Assembly (NCBI GenBank): GCA_003427395.1
Contig: BFEA01000271.1
Coordinates: forward strand, 661,168-689,815
From: Chara braunii
Lineage: Eukaryota > Streptophyta > Charophyceae > Charales > Characeae
DNA: 28,648 nt
Direction: 5' to 3'
Shown: positions 1 through 10,203 of the stretch, piece after piece
Layout: each line of letters begins with the position of its first letter
Numbering within the stretch: the first letter of the stretch is position 1
Notes under the pieces: generated by a model
What the model was told of the DNA's origin: nothing
The model's input: only the letters and a program-made list of their open reading frames with translations
Databases searched by the model: none
Made by a program: the position numbers and the translations under genes

Positions 1-240
1 ACCCTCAGATACGGTGCTCAATTGCGCACTGTGGTGAATAACTCAAATGGTCCTCAGATACGGCGCTCAACTGCGCACAGTGGCGAATAGCACAAATAGT
101 CCTCAGATACGGCGCTCAACTGCGCTCAGTGGCAAATAGAACAAATGACCCTCAAGTACAGCGCGCTCTCTGCGCATAAACACGAATACTCAAATGTGAC
201 CCTCGAGTATAGTGTGCTCGCTGTGCACGGCGAAATGCTC
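1..240. repeat. 49-bp minisatellite in LTR
   Basis: Units beginning CCTCAGATACGGCGCTCAAC recur at 3, 52 and 101 (period 49) and then degrade into longer, diverged units up to about 240. The same array occurs around 17690-18240 in the other LTR, where it is interrupted by an N gap. Confidence 0.85.
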
Positions 241-299
241 AATGTGACTGCGTAATCAGCCTAGTGGGACTCTGCAAACAAAATCTCTGAATTGACTTG

Positions 300-715
300 A
301 TATGACTGCACTGGTGGTCTCGGAATCGGCTTGATACTTAGTACGACTGCACTGATAGTCTCAAAATTGACTTGGTACTCAATGTGACTGCGCTAGCAGT
401 CTCAAAATCGACTTATTACTCAGTATGACTGCGCTAGCAGTCTCAAAATCGGCTTGGTACTTAGTGTGACTGCGCTAGCAGTCTCAAAATCGACTTGTTA
501 CTCAGCGTGACTGCGCTAGCAGTCTCAAAATCGACTTGTTGCTCACCATGTCTGCATTGGCAATTTCAAAATCGGCTTGTTACTCAGCGTGACTGCACCG
601 ACAATCTCAAAATTGACCTATTACTAAGCGTGACTGCGCTGGCAATCTCAAAATTGACTTGTTACTCAGTGTACTCAGCGTGACTGCGCTGGCAATCTCA
701 AAATCGTCATTCCTA
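300..715. repeat. 41-bp minisatellite in LTR
   Basis: The core GACTGCGCTAGCAGTCTCAA recurs at 386, 427, 468 and 509, exactly 41 bases apart, followed by diverged units to about 710, roughly nine copies in all. The partner array is at 18350-18760. GCTAGC inside the core is itself palindromic. Confidence 0.85.
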
Positions 716-725
716 TTCAGAAAGC

Positions 726-940
726 GCAATGTCACACTTCTGAAGTGTGCACAGTCGCGTTTCCCCGAGATTATTCAGACGTAATTTGTATGTTGGGCGC
801 GCAGTGTCGCAATTTAAGTGCGCACAGTCGCAGTCCTTCAAGATCACTTTGGCAGAACTTTGCGGATAGATTAGGTGAAGCCGCACTTAAAAGCAATGAC
901 TTGCGCAATGTCGCATGTAAATGCGCACAGTCGCAGGGGC
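726..940. repeat. Three related hairpin modules in LTR
   Basis: Three modules share the frame GCGCA(A/G)TGTC ... CACAGTCGC and each encloses a different inverted repeat: CACACTTC-T-GAAGTGTG at 733-749 is perfect, and CGCATGTAAATGCG in the third module has CGCAT/ATGCG arms. The middle one is imperfect. All three are conserved in the other LTR at about 18771-18985. This block is the least diverged part of the LTR pair. Confidence 0.6.
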
Positions 941-1323
941 ACTGGGTGCTCAGAATAAGTTATCTCCGGCGCTTGATAAATTGACATACTCATCAGATTA
1001 TGAATCGGTATACTCAGTTTGAGTACCTCTCAGCCCAGCCGATCAACAGACCATGAATCGGTATAGTTAGTTCAAGTGCCCCTTGTCGCAGCTAATCAGT
1101 AGACTTAATATGAGTGCCTTCTTGGCACAGTGAGTCTGCACACAGCGGATACAATGCTCGTCGGTGCTCATCTCAAGGTCAACCCTCAGATTTAGTGCAA
1201 GAGCGCACAGTTCATGGCCTATCATCAGATACAGTACTCAGACATGGTGCGCACGGATCAGATACAACGTACCTACTACCCATGGAGGGTGAATAAAAAA
1301 TAAAAAAAAATCCGGGAGCGGTT

Positions 1324-1400
1324 GGAAAGAAGAAGGAGAGAGAAAAGAAGAGAAGAGGAGAAGAGAAAAGGAGGGAAGAGAAGGGAAGAGAAAGGGAAAG
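1324..1400 (+). repeat. 77-nt uninterrupted polypurine run in LTR
   Basis: Seventy-seven consecutive A/G bases on the plus strand, seen as a CT-rich run on the element's sense strand, downstream of the TATA box. The other LTR keeps a 75-nt version at 19369-19443 with a slightly different internal GAAGA/GGAGA pattern, which suggests slippage. Such tracts can form triplex DNA; any role is inference. Confidence 0.8.
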
Positions 1401-1683
1401 TGAGGGGCAGAGGAGAGAACGGCATGGGATAGGCGACCAGGTGAATTCCAGACCCCTTCTTCCCAGCCAGTCTTGCCCCTCCCTCTCCTTACATCTCCCT
1501 TTACTTGCCTCCTGCTCTGGGCTCCCCTCATGCTCCTACTGGCAGATCGCTGTTCTTCAGCCGTGCCTCCCGCTCCTCGCCGTTCTGCCAATGTTGCAAC
1601 GCTTCCGCAAGTGAGGGTTCACTCACACTGCCTGATCCGTGCCACGTGTGTCACGCATGCTGATCTGTCTCTCGTGTCAACGT

Positions 1684-1709
1684 GGCCTCTCTTTTATAAT
1701 GGAGAGGCC
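1684..1709 (-). promoter_or_regulatory. TATA box inside a perfect palindrome (LTR promoter)
   Basis: On the minus strand TATAAAAG (plus-strand CTTTTATA, 1691-1698) sits between perfect 8-base arms GGCCTCTC (1684-1691) and GAGAGGCC (1702-1709). It lies about 780 bases into the LTR in the element's direction, a plausible U3 length. The other LTR has the identical arrangement at 19767-19792. TATAAAAG is a consensus eukaryotic TATA box. Promoter activity is inferred. Confidence 0.55.
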
Positions 1710-1787
1710 AGGCAATCGGGGCTAAGCTGCAGTCCCATGGTCGGGGCTGTGGTCAAACTTCTAGATTGGGCCTGTGCTAAAAATAGC

Positions 1788-2080
1788 AGCAGTCCCGACC
1801 TCGGGATATGAACAATCAGTCCCGGTAGCTTGAACAGTCAGTCCCACGCTAAAAATAGCATGGGACTGCACTAATTTTAGAACGGGACTGACGCAGGCCC
1901 AGTCCCTGGTAGACGAACAGTCAGTCCTATTTTTAGAACGGGACTGGCGCAGTCCCAGTTTCCGGTAGATGAACAGTCAGTCCCACGCTAAAAATAGCGT
2001 GGGCTGTGTTATTTTTAGAACGGGACTGGCGCAGACCCGACTTTGGGAAACGAACAGTTAGTCCCGTGGTAAAAATAGCA
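1788..2080. repeat. Degenerate hairpin-bearing repeats in U3 of the LTR
   Basis: Several units combine CAGTCCCACGCTAAAAATAG, a mirrored GCGTGGGACTG and TTTTTAGAACGGGACTGGCG. At 1982-2003 the arms CCCACGCTA and TAGCGTGGG are perfect around a 4-A loop. The array repeats at about 19880-20130. It lies upstream of the TATA box in the element's sense, so it is a candidate enhancer-like repeat block, by position only. Confidence 0.65.
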
Positions 2081-2723
2081 CATGACCCTATTTTAATTAT
2101 TCGGGCCTCGCAGTTCATTTATATGGCTTCTTAGGGCTATTCCTTTCCTGGCCGGGTTACGCGGTCGTGTCGGCTCGGTCCCAACCGGTCAAACTTGAAT
2201 ATCTCACTAACCCTTGGTCCGTTTCAGGTGCCGTTTGGACCGGACCCCACTAATTGGCCCAGTGCGGTCGCGTCGGTCCAGTCCAACGGGGACGATTAGG
2301 TCTCCGGCGGACCGTACCGCCACGCCGTCTTTCCCTTGATTTCGGCCCAGGGGAAAATCTAACCGATGCGTTAGGGCCCAGCTTGACTACGACCGTGGAC
2401 GTCCCTAAGCGCAGTTTTGACACAGCGCGGAGGTTGACTGCGACGGGTCAATTTCTGAAGCTGCGCCGCATCGTCTTCCAACGACCATACCAAATCCCAT
2501 TTCTGGCGTCCTCGCCAGGTTCTGGCCACTATAATAACTTACTTGCTCTCATCATTCGTACTCGAGTGTGCAGCGACAGTGCTATTACGCTCTCGCTACT
2601 ATTGCTGCCTTCATCGTTCTCGACTCGTTTGCGTTCTCATTGCACTAGCGCTCATCGTTGCGCAGCGCTTATCGTTGCTCTTGTCACGCAACGCTTATCA
2701 TCGTGCAGCTAATCTGTTTTGCC

Positions 2724-3230
2724 ATGACGCCAAAGACGCGAGGCTCGGGCGCTGGACGTGGGAGAGGAGGTCGACAGGGGAAGGCGCCAGATCGACCGAT
2801 CGATCTGACGTACGAAGGGGAGAGATCCGAAGAGGAGGAGGAGGAGGTGAGATGGGGAGGAACGCGCTTGCGCCATCGCTCAGAGGACCGACGCGAGCGC
2901 AAGCCGTCGCCTAGAGCTATGATGTACTATGTGTATAAATACGAGCAGTGCTACGGCTCTCCGCCTCCACGTTTCGATCCACCCTCTCGATCATACCCTT
3001 CACCTTACCACCCTTCTTCCTCTACTCAACCATCTCCTCGCCAGCTCACCGTCCTGCCACAGCCGCCTCGCCCTGCGCCACCGCCGTTGCCACGCACACC
3101 AGAACCGCCCATCGCTCGTCAGGTTGCGCCGCCCAACCATCGGTTGTGCCTCATACTTGCGCTGTTCTTCATATGCCAACTCGATCTATGCGGCCTTGTA
3201 TGCTATCTTATATACAGGGGTATCATATAG
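2724..3230 (+). CDS. Antisense basic/proline-rich ORF between pol and 3' LTR
   Basis: A 168-codon ORF opposite to gag-pol, starting GCCATGA, a good eukaryotic start context; a TATA-like CTATAATAAC lies about 195 bases upstream (2529-2538). The N-terminus is Arg/Gly-rich (MTPKTRGSGAGRGRGGRQ), followed by an acidic run of glutamates near residues 36-41, a Pro/Ser-rich middle (about 75-135) and a hydrophobic C-terminus. Basic RG-rich starts of this kind are common in retrotransposon Gag proteins, and antisense ORFs after pol are known in some Tat-lineage plant elements (Grande, Retand). No conserved domain is visible, the composition is low-complexity, and the ORF may be fortuitous or a fragment of another inserted element. 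Confidence 0.35.
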   Translation: MTPKTRGSGAGRGRGGRQGKAPDRPIDLTYEGERSEEEEEEVRWGGTRLRHRSEDRRERKPSPRAMMYYVYKYEQCYGSPPPRFDPPSRSYPSPYHPSSSTQPSPRQLTVLPQPPRPAPPPLPRTPEPPIARQVAPPNHRLCLILALFFICQLDLCGLVCYLIYRGII

Positions 3231-5450
3231 ACTATATCCCCAATCATCAGGGTGCTCGCCCGCTAGGGCTTGAATGCTCACTCAATAAGGCATGGACCAC
3301 TGGTCCAAGCCACCATCAAAATTAAGAAGGAATTAGCCTTATCAGACTTGCGTGGTGCAGTCACCGCACGCAAGTATCATGACTGATCATGCAGCCCAAT
3401 CATACTATCAATCCCGTTTCCTTGCATCACTGAATCAACCTCAATCTCAAGTCAAACCCCTCGTTAGGTTTGGCCTCATGCATCATCATAATCGATCCTC
3501 AATCTTAGACCTGGCGCCATCGCTAGGTCTGGTCTAGCAGTCTAAGTCTCAATCCTGGCCTGCACATCTCATCATCATTGGATCAGTCCATCACATCGAT
3601 ACTGCCCATCAGTACAGCACAGTCCTCATCGATATCTCAGCCACGGGCGGTTATGGGACCAATCATCGCATCCAGGATCATCCAGGTCATCTAGACCGAA
3701 GGCTGCCTCATAAGGGGTGAACATACCAAACCCCTTTCTCTTTGTCTGCCGGCTCTGTGCTGCTCACTGTCGGGTCATACCAAACCCCGTTGTCTTTGTC
3801 TGCCGGCTCTGTGCCGCTCACTGTCGGGTTATACCAAACCCCGTTGTCTTCGTCTGGCTGTAGGGTACCTGCAAAACAGATGTCAAGTCATGCCTAAAAA
3901 AAAAGACGAGAAAAGGATCTCTCCTGAAGACCCTTGCCAACACCCTTTCCTCACTCACTCTCAGAGTCTTACCTTTCGGCCTTCCGAGAGTGCCCCCGCT
4001 CGCCCTGGTGGACTCCTCCGCTGACCCAACCTGGCAAGTAGAGCATAGCAAGTCCTGATTCCCAGTCATGGCGGTCCGACCACCCTCTGAGCCCTTGCTA
4101 AGAACAGCTCGCGGGGAGCCGCATACCCCTTCATGAAGCCCTCACTCCGATGAGTGCAGACCCATGGCACGAAAGCTCTTTAGTCGACTTCAGAACCTCC
4201 GTCTACTCGCTCGACTTCTTTCTAACGTCTGGCTCTTGCTACTGTGTGGGGAGCCAGCCAACACCCAACCAGACACTGCTGGTGAGTCAGAGCGAGTCCA
4301 CAATTAAGCTTTGCAACAGTGGGCTAGGAGGCCATAATGGCCATGTTGCCAGCTGGGCTGTGGATACCTGGCTTGGCCCGATGCCAAGGGAATGCCCCTG
4401 GAGACACTGCTCCCGAGAAACACCCCGATCAGAGTGATAGTAGGAGTCCACCACCTTGATCAGCCAAATGTCGGATTTAGACTGGGAGAGGTTCATGATG
4501 CCTCCTTCCTTTCTAGCAGACGGACCGGATCACCATATGATGACATGAGGAACGGCTAGCCACTCTAGGGTTCGGAGTTATCTGCCACTATGACTCAGAC
4601 ACTCCGCTGACCCAGCTAGCCTCTGGACCTCGTGAGAACCTGCTTCAGGGAATCATCTCTTGCTGAAGAGGCGCAGTCGAAAACTCTCTGCCTCTTCATG
4701 AAGGACGCAAGTGCTGACACCGCAGGAGACGCCACTGTGGATAGACTCTCGCCGGGGAACCATTGCGAGAGCCTGACGGCTGCAGTGGGAACACTCCTTC
4801 CAGCATGAAGAATGCAACGAGCCTCAATCCGTTGCGATGCTAAGTGATCTTTGGCCGATCACATGATCAGACAGATCACTCCATCGATTATGACACATGA
4901 CTGATTACCTATCCCTTTAGAGCTTGGTAGCATTTAGCCGCGAAGGCCCGTCTGGAGAGGAACCCCATCTCGGCGATGCTGAGTCCCTTGCCAATGGAAC
5001 ACTTCATTAGGCTAAATGTCACTCTCCTTCAGAGATAGCTAATCAATTTGTGCCAGATGATGCTAGACAATCCTCCTTACGCAATCGTACTAAAAGGTTG
5101 CCCCATCAACTGAGCGCTGACTTATGAGAGGAAGAAAACAAATTTTACTTTATCCTACAGCCATTCATCTCATAAATGCCATTCAGACTAAATAAAATAC
5201 AATAAGAGGCAAGAACTGAAATCCCATAAACTGGCTCCCAATCCCCCAGGCATGTCTCAGGACTGACACATGACAAGCCAGATACAAGCAATGAACTGAA
5301 ATTTTAAAAAGTTTAACTCACAATCATACAAAACCGGGGCCAATTTGGGTCCGGAAGACACATCAGTCCACCAATGAGCCGAGCCATCATAGGCTGCTCG
5401 TATCTAGCTCCGACATCCGAAATCATACCATAATCATAGCAGCCGACTGT
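3231..5450. other. Non-coding tail of element 1 after pol; includes a 54-bp repeat
   Basis: No convincing gene is seen on either strand. ATACCAAACCCC-type units recur at 3723, 3777 and 3831 (period 54, about 2.5 copies), containing TTTGTCTGCCGGCTCTGTGC. The remainder is mixed-composition sequence with only short open frames. By position it is the 3' untranslated part of the retrotransposon. Confidence 0.6.
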
Positions 5451-5454
5451 CAGT

Positions 5455-5905
5455 TGCTGCTGGCGGCACACGGGCCACGTCCCAACACATAATCATCATC
5501 GATAGTTGGCGGCTCATTGACCATGTCCCAACTCATAATCATCATCGATAGTTGGCGGCTCACTGACCATGTCCCAGCTCATAATCATTTGTAGCTGGCG
5601 GCAACACTGTCCACGTCCCAGCTCATAATTATCGATAACTGGCGGCTCATTGGCCACGTCCCAGACAAATAATCATCATCATCTGTAGCTGGCGGCAACA
5701 CTGTCCACATCCCAGCTCATAATCGTCATCAACTGAAGCTCGCGACACACTGTCCACATCCCAGCATATAATCATCATCAACTGAAGCTGGCGGCACATT
5801 GTCCACATCCCAGCATATAATCATTTGGAGTTGACGACACTCTCACCACGTCCCAACAAAAAAAAAAACAAATGTTGAGGGCACACTGGCCACGTCTCAA
5901 CATGT
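5455..5905. repeat. About 46-bp minisatellite just after pol
   Basis: GGCGGC-containing units recur at 5462, 5508 and 5555 (spacing 46-47) and continue, with diverged forms, to about 5905. Each carries AATCATCATC followed by a (T/C)TGGCGGC motif and a (C/A)CGTCCCA(A/G)C motif. There are roughly nine copies. The array begins only about 90 bases beyond the last recognisable integrase codon. Confidence 0.8.
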
Positions 5906-5991
5906 TTAGGCTGATGCTAGACGACTCTCGGGCCTCGCCTCATCACTCTGCTCGAACTCGGAATCAAATCTGCACCTCTAAGTATGAATTT

Positions 5992-7385
5992 TCATAGCCG
6001 AGAACCGGATACTATACCATGGGATCTCGTACCATCCATCTCCGCTAACTCATAGGCCTTGCCTTCAACCTCTCTGATGATCCTGAATGGTCCCATCCAC
6101 CTGGCCTCTAATCTCTTGGTCCATTGTGTCTCGAGAGATGTATCATGTAGAAGTACAATATCTCCGATCTGAAGTCGTTCCTTCCTGATGTACCTCTTGC
6201 TGTTCCACCATGTATGATCAGATAATCTGTTGTCTGACATCCTCTTTGTGACCTCAATTATGACTTCATCCACTTCCTTAACCTGCCTGATCCTCAACCT
6301 TAGTAACTCCTCTTTGGAGTACGACTCTCTCTATGCCTCATGGGTCCAGGTCTCAACGAGGTTCTCAATTGGAGAAGTAACATATTTGCCATACCAGAGT
6401 GTAATGGGCGCATAAGTTCTAGTCCGTTTGAAAGTCACATTGTCAGCATAGACTGCCGCCCTTAAGAAAGATGGCCAGTTCCTGGAGTCGCCTTGGCACC
6501 ATTTCGATATAGCATCCTTCAGTGTCCTGTGAACTCTCTCCACTGGTGCATTAGCCTGAGGATGATATGGTGTCAAAAATCTGATCCTGACTCCAAGTCT
6601 CTACATGAGCCTCCTGACCATCTTGTTCTTGAACTCTGATCCCTGGTCAGCCACAAACTCACGTATGAAGGGGTATCTCAAGTAGATTTCCTCGATCCAA
6701 TTTGCCACTGTCTTTGCAGTTTTCTTACGGATGTTTTTTGCTTCAACATAACCAGACATGTTATCTCTCATGTTTAGTACATATTTCATTCTATCCTTAC
6801 CAGGTGGCATAGTAATTAGATCAAGGTGAACAGTACTGCTAGGTTCAACAAGAACGGTGGGGTATAAGGGTTCAATCAATCTCATAGATGACCTTTTCTG
6901 ACAGGCTTCACATGACTTACAATATCTCATAACCATATCCTTTAGACCATCCCAGCGATATAGTCGAGATACTTTATAGTATGTAGCATCAACACCCCTA
7001 TGACCCCCTGCTAGAGCCTTATGCAGTGCGACGATGACCTCTAGTTGCCTTTCCTTACCACACACTACTCTTAGTGGCGGTAGTCCTTCCTTAGCATCTA
7101 CAAAAAGGTGACCCCTACGCAGCCTAAAGGTTCTCTTTGTTCTCTCATGATAGAATTCGTCCAATTGATTACTGCTCATTACCATACCGATCCTCTTATA
7201 TTCCCCATCATACTCATCTTTCCTAAATCTCCCCTCAGCGTCTTTATCTTGCTCAGGGTCTTCCGGCTCTTCCTCTATCTCATTCAGCCTTCGCTCAGCC
7301 ATCCTTGAACTCTTTGTCAGCTCATGAGCTGCAACAGCAGCTTGTTCTATCATCCCATACCATCCTTCCTCCTCATCCTCTCGAG
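5992..7385 (-). pseudogene. pol: Integrase domain of pol (broken)
   Basis: This part would insert the element's cDNA into the genome. The open segment 7353-6601 has the zinc-binding HHCC motif: H111-x6-H118-x29-C148-x2-C151. The catalytic residues D178 and D236 follow. The third, E, lies in the next segment (6576-6331, in the motif VERVHR). Counting the intervening in-frame TAG (6601-6603) as one residue gives exactly D-x35-E. A second in-frame TAG is at 6331-6333. The last segment (6297-5992) carries the GPY/F-type C-terminal motif (RWMGPF) and then ends at TGA 5992-5994, after which similarity may continue briefly. The N-terminal part is acidic (residues about 23-50). It is separated from RNase H by a frameshift near 7386-7410. 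No chromodomain is visible. Confidence 0.9.
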
Positions 7386-8291
7386 TTAGAAGGTAATGGA
7401 GGTAAGGATCTTCCTTTTCTCCCTAGCAGTTTTCCCTGCTCTTGCTATGGCTGAAGCTGTATAACAACTGGGAGCTGGAGGTAATCCTTCATCATCGTCT
7501 TCCATAAGAAATTCGTCAGCGAAGGGTGCCTTCTCAAGAGATTCATCATCTATTGATCCCCATTCTACGCAGCTCAGCCCATCGGCTCGATTCTTTTCAG
7601 TAGGTACCTTCTCTAATACAAAATCATACGTCCATATGTGAGCTATCCACCTACTGACTGTAGCATCTACCTGCTGATGCCTCTTAATAGCGCCGATTAC
7701 CGCCGTGGAATCCGTTCTTAGGATGAATCTCTGCCCCATAACATAGTGTCTAAACACTCTAAGACAGTGCAGGATTGCCAGGAGTTCCTTCCTAACCTGA
7801 ATATAGCCTCTCTCGACCGAATTAAGGGTGCGGCTCTCAAATCCAAGTGGTCTTTCTTTACCATTCCCATATTGCTGCACAAGTACCCCTCCTAATGCTA
7901 TTGGGCCGCCGTCGGCTTCGATGATGAAAGACCTCTCTCTTTCATCGTCGAAGTAGGGTACTCCTAATACGACCCCGCCATCTCTTAGCTTATCTTGAAG
8001 TGTCCGCGCAACCTTTTCTCTTTGGTCAGACCACCCTAAGCTAGCTCCTTGTCGCACCATCTCTCTAAGAGGCTCGACTATCTTGGCAAACCCGGTGATG
8101 AAGATCCGCCAAAAGCCACAGACCCCTAGGAAGCTCCTTACTTCCCCAACCGTTTTTAGAGGCATAGGCCAGTTCAGGAGTTTATCCACTTTCTCCAGAT
8201 CGGGATTCCTTTCTTCCAAGAAGCACCTAAAACCCAAGATCGTTACCTCCCTTTGGAACAGTAGTGATTTCGGTCTGCTGGCTGTTAGGTT
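7386..8291 (-). pseudogene. pol: RT thumb/connection and RNase H domain of pol
   Basis: RNase H removes the RNA template during reverse transcription. In the open segment 8237-7386, residues 1-60 are the RT thumb/connection typical of gypsy elements (VRSFLGVCGFWRIFI). The RNase H residues are visible as D109 (IEADGG), E151 (RKELLAILH), D176 (RTDST) and D219 (KNRADGLS). The last motif normally reads ADGLSR or ADALSR; here it is ADGLSC. Upstream the frame is open back to the TAG at 8292-8294. A frameshift near 7386-7410 leads into integrase: the reading frame ending at TAA 7386 is out of phase with the next domain. Overall the sequence resembles chimeric-type gypsy elements of early streptophytes and some fungi; this is from memory and not searched. 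Confidence 0.9.
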
Positions 8292-9216
8292 CTATTTAGC
8301 CAACCTTTCTAGTACTTTCGCTACTCCCTGCGCATGTTCCCATATGAACTGCCTGACTCGACCATCCACTAAAGTCTCAATTTTTTCCTTCGGTCCTTTA
8401 ACTGGATTGTCATCAATGTATGGGAACATAACCTGAGGGCATATGTTCTCCATGACCTTCAACATATCTCGCTGGACGACCGCGACCCCATTCGTCCACC
8501 CTTGAGGCACCACACACATTTGTATGAGGCCTCTAGGTGTATGCATGACGGTCATAGGTCGACTAGTAGGATCTATCGGGAATTGGTCATAGCCAGAGTA
8601 TAGGTCTATTAGAGAGTAGATGCTCCTTCCAGCAAAAGATTTGGCCAACAAATCCGCGTTGGGTAAGCTACCCGCATCGCGAACCGTTACCGAATTCAAC
8701 TTTTGCAAGTTTTGTATCCAGCGCAGACCACCACCTTGCTTCCAAAAGCAAAACCAGTGATTGGCGTAAGCTCCATCAGCTGGTTCCGCAACGTTGGAGG
8801 CGATCTTCTGGTTTATGTACTCCATTACCTCTTTTTCTTTCTTTTGGGCATACTTTGTAGGTTTGTCATTTCAAGGCGTGTGAGGAACGGTCAAGATCTT
8901 AACCATCTTGATCATGTCAACGTCCAGTCGTCCTCTCTCCTCATCATTAGAGGAAAAGACACCACTGTACTTCTGACATAATTCATATATGAAATCCCCC
9001 TGAGCCGGCAGAAGGAAGTCACCGGTTCCTTCCTTCATTATCTTAAACCTCTCTGGGATAATTCTTCCTCTCTTTAATGCAGCCTCTCTTGATCTTTTAA
9101 TTATCTTTCTCTTCTTCTCTAATGTCTCATTGTAATCCTTTTCTATTAGGACTGCCACCGGATTCTTCTTAACGCCTTTGCGTTTATACTTCCTCTTAGA
9201 TTCGGTGACTATTTTC
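8292..9216 (-). pseudogene. pol: Reverse transcriptase domain of pol
   Basis: This domain copies the element RNA into DNA. The open segment 8825-8292 (177 residues) shows the RT blocks in order: W-x-K near 27-29, LQKLN near 41-45, the first catalytic Asp D74 in SLIDLYSGYD, the VVPQGWTN block near 105-112, and the YIDD box at 136-139 followed by NPVKGP. All three catalytic aspartates are present. Upstream, 9158-8871 is the usual pre-RT linker ending in ILTVPHTP. An in-frame TGA (8871-8873) separates the two; the family normally has a tryptophan there (VPHxPW), so TGG to TGA is likely. The segment ends at an in-frame TAG (8292-8294) and the frame continues into the thumb. Confidence 0.92.
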
Positions 9217-10203
9217 CTAAAAAAGACCAGTTACAGAGAAGGTGAGTTGCATCGTGCCGGCTTTTGCTGCCCTCACAGCATCCTTGAATCCATCCATCTC
9301 TCTTTTGTCGCCCAACTCCTTTTCTTTATCCAGGAGCTTGAACATCTTACCGATATCATTTACTCTAATCGTTGTCTTTTCATCTATTATTCCACTTTCT
9401 TTCAGTTTTGCTCGTACTTCCTCAATCAACTTGTCAGATTCTCCATGCTTAAGAGAGTTAACATGTCGCTGATGACGAGGATGATGCCTATCACTTATCA
9501 CAAAAGCCTGTTCTTGACCATTGTTAGGATTTTGGAGAGAAAGTCAGGCTGCCCCATCATGGCCAAAGAACTCACAAGCCTCCACTTTATGTAGGAAAGG
9601 GGCTCCGAGAATACAGTCATGATCCAAGTTGGGGACCACAAAACAGAGGATCTCGGCTCGTAAAGTTCCAAACCGGATGGGCAGATCATCAATGAACCCT
9701 TCCAATGGTAAGAATCCGGCTATATTGGAGAGCTGGTGGTTGACTTTTTTATCTATTACAAGTCCACATGATCACATTGTGGCCGAGGACATAAGCACCA
9801 TCTCAGCCCCAGAGTCCACTAGGGCTCTAACCTTCACGTCATTCACAGAGATATTCAAGTATCCACACGACATGTTACCAAACCTCATCTTGGTACCAGA
9901 CAGGGCTCTTTCCACATACTGAGGAAAGAGTCTTAGGCTATTGATTTCTACCTTCCGCCTTTCAACCATTTTTTTTAATTTTTCTCTAAACTTAGGTACC
10001 AAGGCTACTGCTTCTTTCCAGGATAGGGTGATCTCGGTCTCCTCGAGTAATTTCTTTACTACTTCATCTATCAAGATCCCTTCCTCGGCTTCGGATCTCA
10101 AGACCACCCTTTTCTTCTCCCCGGAAGCTTCCTTTCCTTTCCCTTCCTTCACTAGGTCCTTGATCCCATCTATCAGCTGGTCTAGCTGTCTTTGAGCCTT
10201 CTC
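9217..10203 (-). pseudogene. pol: Aspartic protease and linker of gag-pol
   Basis: The protease would cut the Gag-Pol polyprotein. In the segment 10152-9772 the retroviral-type active site ALVDSGAEMVLM lies at residues about 110-121 (catalytic D113). The downstream half, including an ILGAPFL block typical of the C-terminal part of the fold, continues in the same frame after TGA 9772-9774 (context MWSCG-like, so probably once TGG). Another in-frame TGA is at 9544-9546. The lysine/glutamate-rich linker (9501-9217) then runs into CTT TTT TAG at 9217, where the downstream RT frame lies at +1. A T6 run at that point makes an indel, or slippage, the simplest explanation. Confidence 0.85.

Larger units (their letters stand above)
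1..2480 (-). repeat. 3' LTR of element 1 (partial copy)
   Basis: This stretch matches about 18047-20542 from end to end with few substitutions and small indels. Similarity stops at 2480. The other copy ends in CGACA at 20542; here the end reads TTCCA, as if three bases (GAC) had been lost. The window begins inside a minisatellite that lies about 3.6 kb into the other copy. The block 780-1110 differs from its partner by almost nothing, whereas 1540-2100 shows many differences, so divergence is uneven. Confidence 0.85.

Noticed and set aside
1-720. CRISPR array
   Set aside because: Units are directly contiguous minisatellites with diverging sequence and no unique spacers, no cas genes, and eukaryotic retroelement context.
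745-984. 79-codon plus-strand ORF conserved in both LTRs (also 18790-19029)
   Set aside because: It is antisense to the element and its conservation is explained by the low divergence of this LTR block; it spans the hairpin modules and has repeat-like composition.
1238-1591. 117-codon minus ORF over the purine tract (and equivalents near 19283-19529)
   Set aside because: A pyrimidine run lacks stop codons, so an open frame there is expected; it translates to a low-complexity S/F/L/P string.
2481-2520. Polypurine tract next to the 3' LTR
   Set aside because: The minus strand here has only AGAAATGGGA-type weak purine richness, interrupted by pyrimidines; not called as a feature.
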